Positions 36,701-45,368 of a DNA stretch of 64,000 bases are shown here, piece by piece. The notes below the pieces were generated by a model, which was given only the letters and a program-made list of their open reading frames with translations, searched no databases and was not told where the DNA came from. The DNA comes from Bacteroides stercoris ATCC 43183. Lineage in GTDB: Bacteria > Bacteroidota > Bacteroidia > Bacteroidales > Bacteroidaceae. The stretch is from positions 3,943,932 through 4,007,931 of the forward strand of contig NZ_CP102262.1 of the NCBI RefSeq assembly GCF_025147325.1. The letters run 5' to 3'. A program made the translations under genes and the position numbers. Within the stretch, counting starts at the first letter, position 1, and every line of letters starts with the position of its first letter.

Positions 36701-37754
36701 CACTGAGCGAATTGGAGAAAGGAATATGTTTAATCTGCTGGAAACGGTTGCACAAAGGATGATAGTAATTCAATCCTCCCCAGTATGTACCCAGCCACAT
36801 TCCGCCCTGCGAGTCTCTGAAGATGCAACGCACCGAGTTCTGCGACAACGTCCCTGCCTGAGCCATCGAACTCTCAACCGATATAAAGCGTTCTTTCCCT
36901 TCCTGATATATATTCAGCCCGCTGTAAGTCCCTACCCACAAACGGTTCTCCTGATCCAATGCCAACGAACGCACATAATTGGAGTTCAAACAGGAAAGCT
37001 TATTCTCATAACGATAGTTATCCAGCTTTTTGTTCTTTACATCATACAGATACAGCCCGTTGCCTTCAGTCGCTACCCATATCCGATTGGGAGTCTGGCA
37101 CAAGATACTGTTTATCTGCACCTTGTCATGCAGGTCAAGTAATGTTTCCAATGCTCCGTTTTGCAATGAATACATATATACCTTCCCTTTAGTGCCAATA
37201 AAAATATCATCATCTTGCCTGAGCAGCGTTAACGGTTTCAACGAATGTAAAGTAGCCGACAACGTATCATTCAGGAAACGTTCTCCTTTCACGTCAAAAA
37301 GTAAAATACCTTCGGTTGTCCCAAGCATAAGCCAGTCCTTCTGCATAGGCACAATATTCCTGACTGTTACATTTTGTCCCTTTTTCTTATAAAAGAAATT
37401 AGAAAATTCATTCTTGCGATGATTATAAAGCGACAAGCCTTCTCTCGTTCCTATCCATATCCGGTTATCATTGTCAATGACGACACAACGGGTTATATCG
37501 CTGGCTATACTCTTCGGATTCTTATACTGATGCCGGTAGACAGTAAAATTATAACCGTCATATTTATTAAATCCGTCATAAGTGGCAAACCACAGATTGC
37601 CTTCTTTATCCTGATTGATTCCGAATATGGTACTATGCGACAACCCTTCTTCCAAACCGATATGTATGAAACGCATACCGTCTATTTCACCGGCAAGCCC
37701 CATACTGGCAAACAATGTTCCGCATAATACTAATAAAAATCGAAATATTTTCAT
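33714..37754 (-). CDS. Hybrid two-component system regulator (HTCS) of the PUL
   Basis: 1346 residues from the ATG at 37754, which gives a clean signal peptide (MKIFRFLLVLCG...LAGE). An ATG at 37799 overlapping the previous stop codon (TAATG) would add 15 residues. Domains: two seven-bladed Reg_prop beta-propellers (about 25-690), Y_Y_Y domain (to about 770), one membrane helix, HisKA with His840 in SHELRTP, HATPase, receiver with Asp1148 in LSDVMMP, and a C-terminal AraC-type HTH. The periplasmic sensor binds a glycan breakdown product and the AraC part activates the PUL. Unusually it is the second gene of an enzyme operon, giving positive feedback. Confidence 0.95.
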   Translation of the reverse strand: MKIFRFLLVLCGTLFASMGLAGEIDGMRFIHIGLEEGLSHSTIFGINQDKEGNLWFATYDGFNKYDGYNFTVYRHQYKNPKSIASDITRCVVIDNDNRIWIGTREGLSLYNHRKNEFSNFFYKKKGQNVTVRNIVPMQKDWLMLGTTEGILLFDVKGERFLNDTLSATLHSLKPLTLLRQDDDIFIGTKGKVYMYSLQNGALETLLDLHDKVQINSILCQTPNRIWVATEGNGLYLYDVKNKKLDNYRYENKLSCLNSNYVRSLALDQENRLWVGTYSGLNIYQEGKERFISVESSMAQAGTLSQNSVRCIFRDSQGGMWLGTYWGGLNYYHPLCNRFQQIKHIPFSNSLSDNVVSCIVEDKKNNLWIGTSDGGLNFYDNTAKTYKNYLFNPDISEGVPFKDVKTVYVDEASDKIYVGAHAGGMMVLHRKTGRKEFYNQQNGGLPSNHIYSIISDGKDGLWIASLDYLFHFDIAGKRFTVINEDVEGHPIQKKNRLLFRDSRKRIWIGGEKGLSVYNQVGMALQANTDFRITPVLQQSFVNCIYESLSGSIWVGTRDGLFALKEADKELQQYTTDDGLPSNVIYGILEDSYGRLWVSTNQGLSCFDPENRKMRNFTIVDGLQSNQFNAGSYCRIGNGNMLFGGINGITMFRPETLIDNPYTPKPVINKLFVFNKEVLPNDETGILKENIESVNHITLKSSQNSFSLSFVVSNYIAGKHNTFAYKLKGYHDEWYKQGDISPVSYSNLPAGDYTFLLKAANNDGKWSGEVEALHIRVLPVWYRTWWAFLIFALFFILLVFAVFRFFWLRKSMQTEIRMERLDREKKEEISQMKIRFYVNISHELRTPLTLIISPLQELLSSVTGHWEREKLLYIQRNARRLLHLVNQLMDYRRAELGIFELRPSYANAYKRVLNSFLNYESLAKKKDIDYNFYSELQDEDVLFDGTYLDLIINNLLSNAFKYTEEGERIYVKLYREDKNVVLQVADTGVGIPKDKQRKIFERFYQVENVHEGSGIGLSLVQRLVELHHGQITLVSEVGKGSTFSIYIPQDKSVYTAEELAESKGEMEEQRVYSTNAHEVYTDDVETEVAEAGEKEAGSRHGTILIVEDNEELRRYLFNGLSAQFNLIEAENGQKALEVLKENDVDLILSDVMMPVMDGVKLCKSVKQNLRTCHIPVYLLSAKVDIKYQLQGLQVGADDYIPKPFSMDVLIAKILNMLRTRYRIFEHYSNAAEIEPEKIANNAMDEELLRKAIAVVEKNMSNVEFSTEQFASEMNMSRSNLHLKLKAITGKSAIDFIHKIRFNRACQLLKEGKYTVSEISFMVGYNTPSYFSARFKKYIGCLPTEYGKQ

Positions 37755-37798
37755 ACATATTACATTATTAACACAGAACAAAGAAAATAAAAAATACA

Positions 37799-39700
37799 TT
37801 AATTATACATGATTTTAACTTGAATTTTCTTATCCGGACTATCCGGAAAAACCTGCAAGGGAATGAAAGAAAAGCCCGGCACAGGATTAAATATCCGTCC
37901 GTCTTTATCGGTAGGAGCAACCTTCATTCTGCCGTTCACGCAAACTACCTCCAACACGCCGTCCTTTTTCTGAAGGCGCATGCCTTCCGGCGTAATATCC
38001 ACAACTTCCGAAGGCGCGGCGATAACCGGTAAAACCAGGCAGGCGGTCAAAGGGCAATGTTCCATTTCTATCGACAAGCCCTGTTGGGAATACACATAAT
38101 CCAACGCTACGGGAATCGCTCCCTGAACCGGAGTCTGCTGGTCGGCATCCACCAGATGGGTATTGACATGGAAACGGTGCATATTCTTTTCTTTAGTATA
38201 CGTAATATCCGTATCCAAGTCGTCCAGATTACTGTAAATCGTTCCGTATTGCACCATTTCAACCCGCGGCGTTCCGCTCATTATATACTTCCGGCTGTTG
38301 CTCTGCATATTGGGTGCTTCTATCAAAGCATACCGGTTGGTCGTAGCGGCAAATACCGGACCGGCCTGTTCGTGCCATAACAAAGAAACGGCGCCTCCCA
38401 TGGGATGAGTTCCTTTTACCTTATATTCCGCATCGAAACCGGTACATGTAGAACGCCACGGACCTTCTGCAACCAGCCATGTACGAATATCCCGGAAATA
38501 CTTTACCCCATAAGCATTATCGCGCGACAATGCCTTGTATTGTTGCGTCTTGACGGGTGGAAGCTCAAGAAAAGCCGTCAGCGCCTTGGCATGTCCGAAG
38601 GTATGATGAATACAAGCCGGAATGCCAGAGGCCCGATAATCGCGTCCGGCATGAAGCAAACCGTCATCCGTCGATTTTTTCAGTAATTGTATATTGCGGC
38701 GAATAGCCTCCAGGTACTCCGGATGATGCGCAGCCATGGCATAATAACCGCCCATAAAGCCGTCGCTTGTACGTCCGCCCCAATATGTCCACTTAAAACT
38801 GCGCGTGCCCCAACTGTTGTCCCATGCACCGTCGGGCAACATAAATTCCAGATGGGTATTCATGGAGCGTTCCACGATGGAGAGCAACTCCCGGTCGTTC
38901 ACCATAAGCGCATAATAAGCCAGATTAGGCAAGGATTCCTCTACATTATATCCCAAGTCCACCGGGAGGCAGCCGTTCTTGGTAGGTGTCCATATTTTAG
39001 GTCCTTCGCCGTATAAAAAGGAATCGTTCGCCGTAAAGAACTTCTTCAAGTCCGAAGCAACAATCCGGGCTTCCTCCTTGAAGTCCGGGCGGTCGAACAT
39101 CTCTCCGAGAGCCTGCAAGGCATACGTCACCGAAGCGGAATAGTTCACATTGTTCAGGCGCTTCATACTCCCCTGCATACGGCGGCTGTACATCTGCGGA
39201 TTCTTCATCATGAATTCGCCGGCTTCCAACAACTGCTCTTTCCAATGGTTACGCGTAGAGTCATCCAGCAGATGCCCGTGATAATGCACTGCCTCATACA
39301 GAGCAATAGCGGCGAATACGGTAGTCCCGCTCCAATCGGATACGTGTACATCGTTCATCCAGGAGCCGTCCGGACGGTGCACGTTCTCCATCCATTTCAT
39401 CAGTTTCTTGGCAGCAAGCAGATATTTGTCATTGCCGGTTTTGTCTGCCAGATACATCAGAGGAAGAACCGTGTCTCCTATCCGTCCGTGAATGCGGGCA
39501 CAGGCTGGACACAGAATACCGCCGTCGAGCGACGGATGCAGCCCTTCGCATTGGTAGGCCAGCAGAGCATCCACCCACTCCACCAGCAGTTTCTCCGCAT
39601 CATTGCGCAAGGAGTTGTCTGAATAAACGGGATTTCCGGCACATACACGTCCCGAGAAAGAAAGTACAAACGCAATCACTATAAAAACGATGTTTCTCAT
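37799..39700 (-). CDS. Secreted alpha/alpha-toroid protein, candidate glycan lyase or hydrolase
   Basis: 633 residues from the ATG at 39700; an in-frame GTG at 39712 is less likely because the ATG gives a standard signal peptide (VCAG). Residues about 30-400 look like an (alpha/alpha)6 barrel (ILCPACARIHGRIGDTVLPL, RPDGSWMNDVHVSDWSG, SWGTRSFKWTYWGGRTSDG). The last 200 residues are beta-rich, like the lid domain of heparinases or the C-terminal sandwich of GH families. CPAC is a striking Cys pair. I cannot name the family. First gene of the operon that includes the HTCS, so it should act on heparan sulfate fragments in the periplasm or at the surface. Confidence 0.8.
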   Translation of the reverse strand: MRNIVFIVIAFVLSFSGRVCAGNPVYSDNSLRNDAEKLLVEWVDALLAYQCEGLHPSLDGGILCPACARIHGRIGDTVLPLMYLADKTGNDKYLLAAKKLMKWMENVHRPDGSWMNDVHVSDWSGTTVFAAIALYEAVHYHGHLLDDSTRNHWKEQLLEAGEFMMKNPQMYSRRMQGSMKRLNNVNYSASVTYALQALGEMFDRPDFKEEARIVASDLKKFFTANDSFLYGEGPKIWTPTKNGCLPVDLGYNVEESLPNLAYYALMVNDRELLSIVERSMNTHLEFMLPDGAWDNSWGTRSFKWTYWGGRTSDGFMGGYYAMAAHHPEYLEAIRRNIQLLKKSTDDGLLHAGRDYRASGIPACIHHTFGHAKALTAFLELPPVKTQQYKALSRDNAYGVKYFRDIRTWLVAEGPWRSTCTGFDAEYKVKGTHPMGGAVSLLWHEQAGPVFAATTNRYALIEAPNMQSNSRKYIMSGTPRVEMVQYGTIYSNLDDLDTDITYTKEKNMHRFHVNTHLVDADQQTPVQGAIPVALDYVYSQQGLSIEMEHCPLTACLVLPVIAAPSEVVDITPEGMRLQKKDGVLEVVCVNGRMKVAPTDKDGRIFNPVPGFSFIPLQVFPDSPDKKIQVKIMYN

Positions 39701-39728
39701 ACCATTATACACTATTAGATTTATTTTT

Positions 39729-39736
39729 CAAAAGTA
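39729..39736 (-). promoter_or_regulatory. -7 box of the toroid/HTCS/galM/cupin operon
   Basis: TACTTTTG on the minus strand, 28 bases before the ATG at 39700; no -33 TTTG. Confidence 0.55.
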
Positions 39737-39802
39737 AGACATTCCGGTAATATAGCGTCCTTATTTTCTCCAATACACCGCAACATACGTTTACCGGTTC
39801 TG

Positions 39803-39835
39803 CAATTTTGTTGAATCTTCATCAATTTTGTTGAA
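39803..39835. promoter_or_regulatory. Tandem direct repeat, candidate HTCS operator in the divergent region
   Basis: Two identical copies of CAATTTTGTTGAA (39803-39815 and 39823-39835) with a 20-base period. They lie 67 bases upstream of the minus-strand -7 box and about 130 bases upstream of the divergent sulfatase start. They match the pair ahead of susC. Confidence 0.68.
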
Positions 39836-39964
39836 AACCTGCATGCCAAAACAATATTAGCAGCTTTTTAAACACATCAGGCATGCTTATCAGAACAAAT
39901 GCCCTACCTTAGCAACCACTACTGAAAAACCGATATAACATGTAAAACTAACATTTAATATAGC

Positions 39965-41932
39965 ATGAAAAACTTATCTCTACTCATGTGTACCGCTTTC
40001 TGCGGGCTGCATACCGCCCAAGCGGATGCGGCAGACAACAAGAAAAACGAAAGGCCCAATATTCTCTGGCTCACCTTCGAAGATACCAGTGCTTACGAAT
40101 TCGGCTGCTACGGCAACAAGGATGTGCACACCCCCAATGCAGACAGTCTGGCTGCCCGCGGCATACAATTCATGAACGCATGGTCGGTGGCCCCGCAAAG
40201 TTCGGCCGCACGCTCATCGCTCATTACGGGTTGCTACTCCTCGACCTACGGAATGGATGTCCATCCGGTTCCATACGACACCCCGGCAAACATCTTCTTC
40301 CCGCAATGGCTGCGTGAAGCCGGATATTACTGCACCAACAACAGCAAGACACACTACAACTCCACCACGGACAACAAAAGCTGCTGGGACGAATGTACGA
40401 GAGAAGCCTCTTACAACAGCCCGAAGCGCGGTAAAGGCCAGCCTTTCTTTGCCGTATACAATACGGTGACCTCGCACATGGGACGTATCCGCACCTTCCA
40501 TACCGACGGACGGCGAGATTACACCCAAGAGGGCATTTATCCGGAACTGCTCACCCTACCCGCCTACGTGCCCGACCTGCCCGAAGTACGTTCCGACTAT
40601 GCCGGCCATCTGGAAGCCGTGCAGGATGTGGACACATGGCTGGGATTCTTCCTGAAAGACCTGAAAGAAAAAGGATTGGACGACAACACGATTATCTTCT
40701 TCTTCAGCGACCACGGCGGTTGCGTTCCACGCGGCAAAGGCTATTTGTATGAAAGCGGTCTGGAAGTGCCCCTGATAGCCTACTTCCCGCCCAAGTGGCA
40801 ACACCTGGCGGGAGAAAAGGCATCCGGCAAAGATTATTCTTTGGTCAACTTCACAGACTTGGGACCTACCGTACTTAGTCTTGCAGGTGTAAAACCGCCC
40901 AAACACATGCAGGGAAAGGCATTGTTCGGGAAGTACGCGTCCGATGAAAAGCGTGAAATCCAGTTCGCACTGGCGGCCAACCAACTGCACCACTTTATGC
41001 CGGTACGTGCCGCAACCGACGGACGTTTCAAATACATCCGCAGCTACATACCCTACCGTCAGTTTGCCCTGCGCAATTACTACCAATGGGGCATGCCGTC
41101 CAACAAAGCATGGGACAAGCTGGTTTTAGGCGGACACAACACCAACCCCGACTGGGCGCAGACGTTCAATGCCCATCCTGCCGAAATGCTGTTCGACCTT
41201 GAAAAAGACCCCGGTGAACTGCACAACCTGTCCGACTCTCCCGAATACGCAGAAGTACTGGTAAAGATGCGTACAGCCCTTTCCAACCATATCCGCGCCA
41301 CCAAAGACCTGGGTTTCTTCATACCCACCTCTCGCGAGAATGTGGTATTGTATGATAAAGTACGCAAAGAAAAATACCCCTTGAACGAGCTGTACAACCT
41401 CGTAGAGCTGGCAGGTACAGCCCATGCAGGCGATGCTCCCGTATTCGAGAAAGCACTGTCCAGCCAATATCCCGAAATGCGCTATTGGGCGTCCGTCGGT
41501 TTGGCACAACTCGGAGCCAAAGGAGAATTGAAAACCTGTCCCGCACCTCTGCTTGCCTTGCTCAAGGATGCCGACCCCTACATAGCCTGCGAAGCCGCCT
41601 ATGCCGCCGCTTATCTGGGAGAAACCGCCAAAGGCATCGAACGCCTGAATAATCCGGCAAAAGAAGCCGATAGAAAAATCGGTTATTCCCTGCTGGAATG
41701 CCTCTCTCTGGATACAGCCATGCAGCCCGCCATCCGCGTGCATCTGGCAGACCTGAAAGACAAAGCCGAAACACTTCCGCGCAAAGCAAACGAAGATGCC
41801 GGCCTCATGGCACGCGGCATTCTGGTCAATCTCGGTGAGATGGATATAAAGAACCTGCACGGTCCGGAGTCCTATAAAGCAGGCTTGAAGCTGAATCACG
41901 GACGCAGACCCATGGTTCCGCTACCAAACTGA
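39965..41932 (+). CDS. Ser-type S1 sulfatase with HEAT-like C-terminus, candidate heparan N-sulfatase
   Basis: 655 residues. Signal peptide, then the alkaline-phosphatase-like sulfatase fold: NILWLTFEDTSAYEFG, active-site motif SSAARSSLITG with Ser79 as the residue to be oxidised to formylglycine (C/S-x-P/A-x-R), and FFFSDHGG with metal-binding Asp/His. The region after about 460 reads as HEAT-like helices (YWASVGLAQLGAKG, IACEAAYAAAYLGETAKG). The N-terminal part resembles sulfamidase (SGSH, S1_8) more than 6-O or 2-O sulfatases by eye, so N-desulfation of GlcNS is a reasonable guess only. Needs the anaerobic maturase, which is not in the window. Confidence 0.9.
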   Translation: MKNLSLLMCTAFCGLHTAQADAADNKKNERPNILWLTFEDTSAYEFGCYGNKDVHTPNADSLAARGIQFMNAWSVAPQSSAARSSLITGCYSSTYGMDVHPVPYDTPANIFFPQWLREAGYYCTNNSKTHYNSTTDNKSCWDECTREASYNSPKRGKGQPFFAVYNTVTSHMGRIRTFHTDGRRDYTQEGIYPELLTLPAYVPDLPEVRSDYAGHLEAVQDVDTWLGFFLKDLKEKGLDDNTIIFFFSDHGGCVPRGKGYLYESGLEVPLIAYFPPKWQHLAGEKASGKDYSLVNFTDLGPTVLSLAGVKPPKHMQGKALFGKYASDEKREIQFALAANQLHHFMPVRAATDGRFKYIRSYIPYRQFALRNYYQWGMPSNKAWDKLVLGGHNTNPDWAQTFNAHPAEMLFDLEKDPGELHNLSDSPEYAEVLVKMRTALSNHIRATKDLGFFIPTSRENVVLYDKVRKEKYPLNELYNLVELAGTAHAGDAPVFEKALSSQYPEMRYWASVGLAQLGAKGELKTCPAPLLALLKDADPYIACEAAYAAAYLGETAKGIERLNNPAKEADRKIGYSLLECLSLDTAMQPAIRVHLADLKDKAETLPRKANEDAGLMARGILVNLGEMDIKNLHGPESYKAGLKLNHGRRPMVPLPN

Positions 41933-41996
41933 TGAAAGTTGGATGTAGCTGAAAAGAGACCGGTAGTAAGTATCTTTGTTTTAACATAATACCGCC

Positions 41997-43346
41997 TTAT
42001 GCCTGCGCCTTGAATTTGCGGAGCTGCCACACCAGCATCGTGCCCGCTATCAGACTGGCCAGCAAGTCGGAAATCGGCATACTGTACCAAACGCCTGCCA
42101 CGCCGAAAAAACGGGGCAGAATTATCAGGCAAGGCAGCAACACCATCATTTGGCGGGTAAGGGAAAGAAATATTGCCTTACTCGCCATTCCTATACTCTG
42201 GAAGAAGTTGGCGGTAACCATTTGAAAGCCTATAATGGGGAAAAACATCACCACAATGCGCAGGCCCTTTGCCGAAAGGGCAATCAGTTCGGCATCCGAA
42301 GTAAAGATACTCACCACCCAGTCGGAAAAGAGCATACCTACAATAAAGCCGAAAGTAGTGACGCAGGTTGCATAGATTATCGTCAGTTTCAGAGTCTTGA
42401 TGACACGGGCATGCTGTCCGGCTCCGAAGTTATAGCCCGCAATGGGCTGCATTCCCTGGTTCAGTCCCATTACAATCATTACGATGATAAATACCAGCCG
42501 GTTGACAATGCCGAAAGCGCCGATAGCCAAATCGCCGCCATACTTTTTCAATCCCTGATTGATAAGGATTACGATGAAGCATGCCGCCATATTCATCAGA
42601 AACGGCGACATGCCGATAGCCAGTGAATCGAAGACTATCTTACGCTTCAAACGGAAAATACCGCGGTGAAAATGCAGCAGTTCGTCTTTATTGCTGAATA
42701 TCCTGAGCTGCCATATCAATGATATGACCTGCGCCACAATCGTGGCAATGGCCGCCCCGCGAATGCCCCAGCCGAAACCGTAGATGAACACCGGGTCGAG
42801 TATCGTGTTGATAATCACCGTGGCAATGGTGGCATACATCGCTTTCTGCGGATGCCCCGAAGAACGCAGCACCGCATTCAACCCCAGATAAAGATGCGTA
42901 ACGGCATTGCCGAGAAGGATAATCTGCATATAATCGCGCGCATACCCCACAGTCTCGTCACTGCCGCCGAAGAAGTAAAGAATAGGGTCGAGGAATGCCA
43001 TTACAACCACCGTAAAAGCCACACCCAGCAGAATATTCAGCACAAATACATTGCCCAGTACCCGCTGCGCCGTGTCATAGTCCTTCTGCCCGAGCTTGAC
43101 GGAAATCAACGTAGCCGCTCCCACACCTACCAGCGAACCGAAAGCCGCTGCAAGGTTCATCAAGGGGAAAGTCAACGCCAGTCCCGAAATAGCCATTGTG
43201 CCCACACCGTGACCGATGAAGATACTGTCCACCATATTATATAAGGAAGATGCCGTCATGGCAATGATTGCCGGAACGGCGTACTGCATCAGTAATTTAC
43301 CTATATTCTCCGTGCCCAACGCTGTGGGTGTTTTTTGTCCTGCCAT
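41997..43346 (-). CDS. MATE-family efflux transporter
   Basis: 449 residues from the ATG at 43346. A longer frame reaches an ATG at 43385, but the -7 box lies at 43373-43380, so the shorter start is right. Twelve membrane helices in two MatE halves; YNMVDSIFIGHGVG, and AVLRSSGHPQKAMYATI midway, are typical. Proton- or sodium-driven export of cationic compounds is the family role; the substrate is unknown. Convergent with the sulfatase gene and divergent from lysS. Confidence 0.93.
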   Translation of the reverse strand: MAGQKTPTALGTENIGKLLMQYAVPAIIAMTASSLYNMVDSIFIGHGVGTMAISGLALTFPLMNLAAAFGSLVGVGAATLISVKLGQKDYDTAQRVLGNVFVLNILLGVAFTVVVMAFLDPILYFFGGSDETVGYARDYMQIILLGNAVTHLYLGLNAVLRSSGHPQKAMYATIATVIINTILDPVFIYGFGWGIRGAAIATIVAQVISLIWQLRIFSNKDELLHFHRGIFRLKRKIVFDSLAIGMSPFLMNMAACFIVILINQGLKKYGGDLAIGAFGIVNRLVFIIVMIVMGLNQGMQPIAGYNFGAGQHARVIKTLKLTIIYATCVTTFGFIVGMLFSDWVVSIFTSDAELIALSAKGLRIVVMFFPIIGFQMVTANFFQSIGMASKAIFLSLTRQMMVLLPCLIILPRFFGVAGVWYSMPISDLLASLIAGTMLVWQLRKFKAQA

Positions 43347-43372
43347 ACTTTTTACCTGTTTTTTCGAGGGCG

Positions 43373-43380
43373 CAAAGGTA
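43373..43380 (-). promoter_or_regulatory. -7 box of the MATE gene
   Basis: TACCTTTG on the minus strand, with a near -33 (CTTG) 20 bases upstream. It fixes the MATE start downstream at 43346. Confidence 0.6.
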
Positions 43381-43605
43381 CTCAAAATTCGTCAGGTGAG
43401 CAAGTATCGCGCCCCGTCTTAAGGAAGAACCGCACTCTCTCCTATCGGAAGCGTATCAGAGACAGGGAAGAAAGCGTATCAAGCCCGACCCAAGGCTCCT
43501 TCTCCCGAGAACTTACCCGGCAATTATCCCACAACCAGCCACAGAGCACACGGAGCATACGGCGAATAAATTCCCCTAAAGGTTCGCTATCTGAAAAATG
43601 TTTCG

Positions 43606-43613
43606 TATTTTTG
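43606..43613 (+). promoter_or_regulatory. -7 box of lysS
   Basis: TATTTTTG, 27 bases before the ATG at 43641. Transcription would begin near 43620, which leaves no leader for the in-frame GTG at 43626. Confidence 0.6.
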
Positions 43614-43640
43614 TCCCCAAATTGAGTGAATTATAGCGAA

Positions 43641-45365
43641 ATGAACGTATTAGAACTAAGTGAACAAGAAATCATTCGTCGCAACAGCATGAATGAACTT
43701 CGCGCGATGGGTATCGAACCCTATCCCGCAGCAGAGTATGTAACCAACGCTTTCTCTACCGATATTAAAAAAGAATTCAAAGACGACGCCGAACCGCGCC
43801 ACGTATCCGTAGCCGGACGCATCATGAGCCGCCGCGTCATGGGGAAAGCCTCTTTCATCGAGTTACAGGACTCCAAAGGCCGTATCCAGGTATATATCAC
43901 CCGCGATGACATCTGTCCGGGCGAAGACAAGGAAATGTATAATACCGTATTCAAACGCTTGCTCGATTTAGGCGACTTCATCGGTATCGAAGGCTTTGTA
44001 TTCCGCACTCAGATGGGCGAAATCAGTATCCATGCCCAGAAGCTGACCGTGCTTGCCAAAAGCATCAAACCGCTTCCTATCGTAAAATATAAAGACGGTG
44101 TGGCCTACGACTCGTTCGACGACCCGGAACTGCGCTACCGCCAACGCTACGTGGACCTCATCGTGAACGACGGCGTCAAGGAAACATTCCTGAAACGCGC
44201 CACAATCATCAAGACCATGCGTGCCGTACTGGACGAAGCCGGCTATACGGAAGTGGAAACACCGATTCTGCAATCCATCCCCGGCGGTGCAAGCGCACGC
44301 CCCTTCATCACCCACCACAACTCATTGGATATGGACCTCTACCTGCGTATCGCCACCGAGCTTTACCTGAAGAGACTTATCGTAGGCGGTTTTGAGGGTG
44401 TATACGAAATCGGAAAGAATTTCCGTAACGAAGGTATGGACAAAAACCATAACCCGGAATTCACCTGCATGGAGCTGTACGTGCAGTATAAGGACTACAA
44501 CTGGATGATGGGATTCACCGAGAAACTCCTCGAACGTATCTGTATCGCTGTAAACGGCAGCACAGAGACTACCATCGACGGAAAGACCATCAGCTTCAAG
44601 GCTCCTTACCGCCGCCTGCCCATCCTGGATGCCATTAAGGAAAAGACCGGCTACGACCTCAACGGCAAGAGCGAGGAAGAAATCCGCCAGGTGTGCCGCG
44701 AACTGAAAATGGAGATTGACGACACTATGGGCAAAGGCAAGCTGATAGACGAAATCTTCGGCGAATTCTGTGAAGGCACATTCATACAGCCTACCTTCAT
44801 CACCGACTATCCGGTAGAGATGAGCCCGCTGACCAAGATGCACCGCAGCAAGCCCGGACTGACCGAACGCTTCGAGCTGATGGTGAACGGTAAAGAGCTG
44901 GCCAACGCATACAGTGAGCTGAACGACCCCATCGATCAGGAAGAACGCTTCAAAGAGCAGTTGAAACTGAGTGAAAAGGGTGACGACGAAGCTATGTTTA
45001 TCGATCAGGACTTCCTGAAAGCGCTGCAATACGGTATGCCTCCCACATCGGGCATCGGTATCGGCATCGACCGTCTGACGATGTTGATGACCGGACAGGC
45101 ATTCATCCAGGAAGTATTGTTCTTCCCGCAGATGCGCCCCGAAAAGGTCACTCCGAAAGACGCGCCTGCCAAATTCATGGAACTGGGTATCCCCGAAGAA
45201 TGGGTGGCAGTCATCCAGAAAGCCGGCTACAACCTGGTTAGCGACATAAAGGATGTAAACCCGCAAAAGCTGCACATGGACATTTGCGGCATCAACAAGA
45301 AATATAAACTGGAACTGGCAAATCCGACCGTGAAAGATGTGGAAGGTTGGGTTGAGAAAATCTAA
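43641..45365 (+). CDS. lysS: Lysyl-tRNA synthetase, class II
   Basis: 574 residues from the ATG at 43641. OB-fold anticodon-binding domain (about 55-150), then the class II core with motif 1 (ETPILQSIPGGASARPF), motif 2 (FEGVYEIGKNFRNEGMDKNH) and motif 3 (GIGIGIDRLTMLM). The C-terminal extension beyond about 500 (VTPKDAPAKFMELGIPEEW...) is a short helical tail often seen in Bacteroidetes LysRS. It charges tRNA-Lys. First gene of a lysS-gpsA-pgi operon. Confidence 0.98.
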   Translation: MNVLELSEQEIIRRNSMNELRAMGIEPYPAAEYVTNAFSTDIKKEFKDDAEPRHVSVAGRIMSRRVMGKASFIELQDSKGRIQVYITRDDICPGEDKEMYNTVFKRLLDLGDFIGIEGFVFRTQMGEISIHAQKLTVLAKSIKPLPIVKYKDGVAYDSFDDPELRYRQRYVDLIVNDGVKETFLKRATIIKTMRAVLDEAGYTEVETPILQSIPGGASARPFITHHNSLDMDLYLRIATELYLKRLIVGGFEGVYEIGKNFRNEGMDKNHNPEFTCMELYVQYKDYNWMMGFTEKLLERICIAVNGSTETTIDGKTISFKAPYRRLPILDAIKEKTGYDLNGKSEEEIRQVCRELKMEIDDTMGKGKLIDEIFGEFCEGTFIQPTFITDYPVEMSPLTKMHRSKPGLTERFELMVNGKELANAYSELNDPIDQEERFKEQLKLSEKGDDEAMFIDQDFLKALQYGMPPTSGIGIGIDRLTMLMTGQAFIQEVLFFPQMRPEKVTPKDAPAKFMELGIPEEWVAVIQKAGYNLVSDIKDVNPQKLHMDICGINKKYKLELANPTVKDVEGWVEKI

Positions 45366-45368
45366 GAA

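Noticed and set aside
41970..41977. TATCTTTG box on the plus strand after the sulfatase gene
   Set aside because: No gene or hairpin downstream on that strand before the convergent MATE gene; likely chance.
44322..45275. 317-codon minus-strand frame antisense to lysS
   Set aside because: Shadow of a conserved housekeeping gene.
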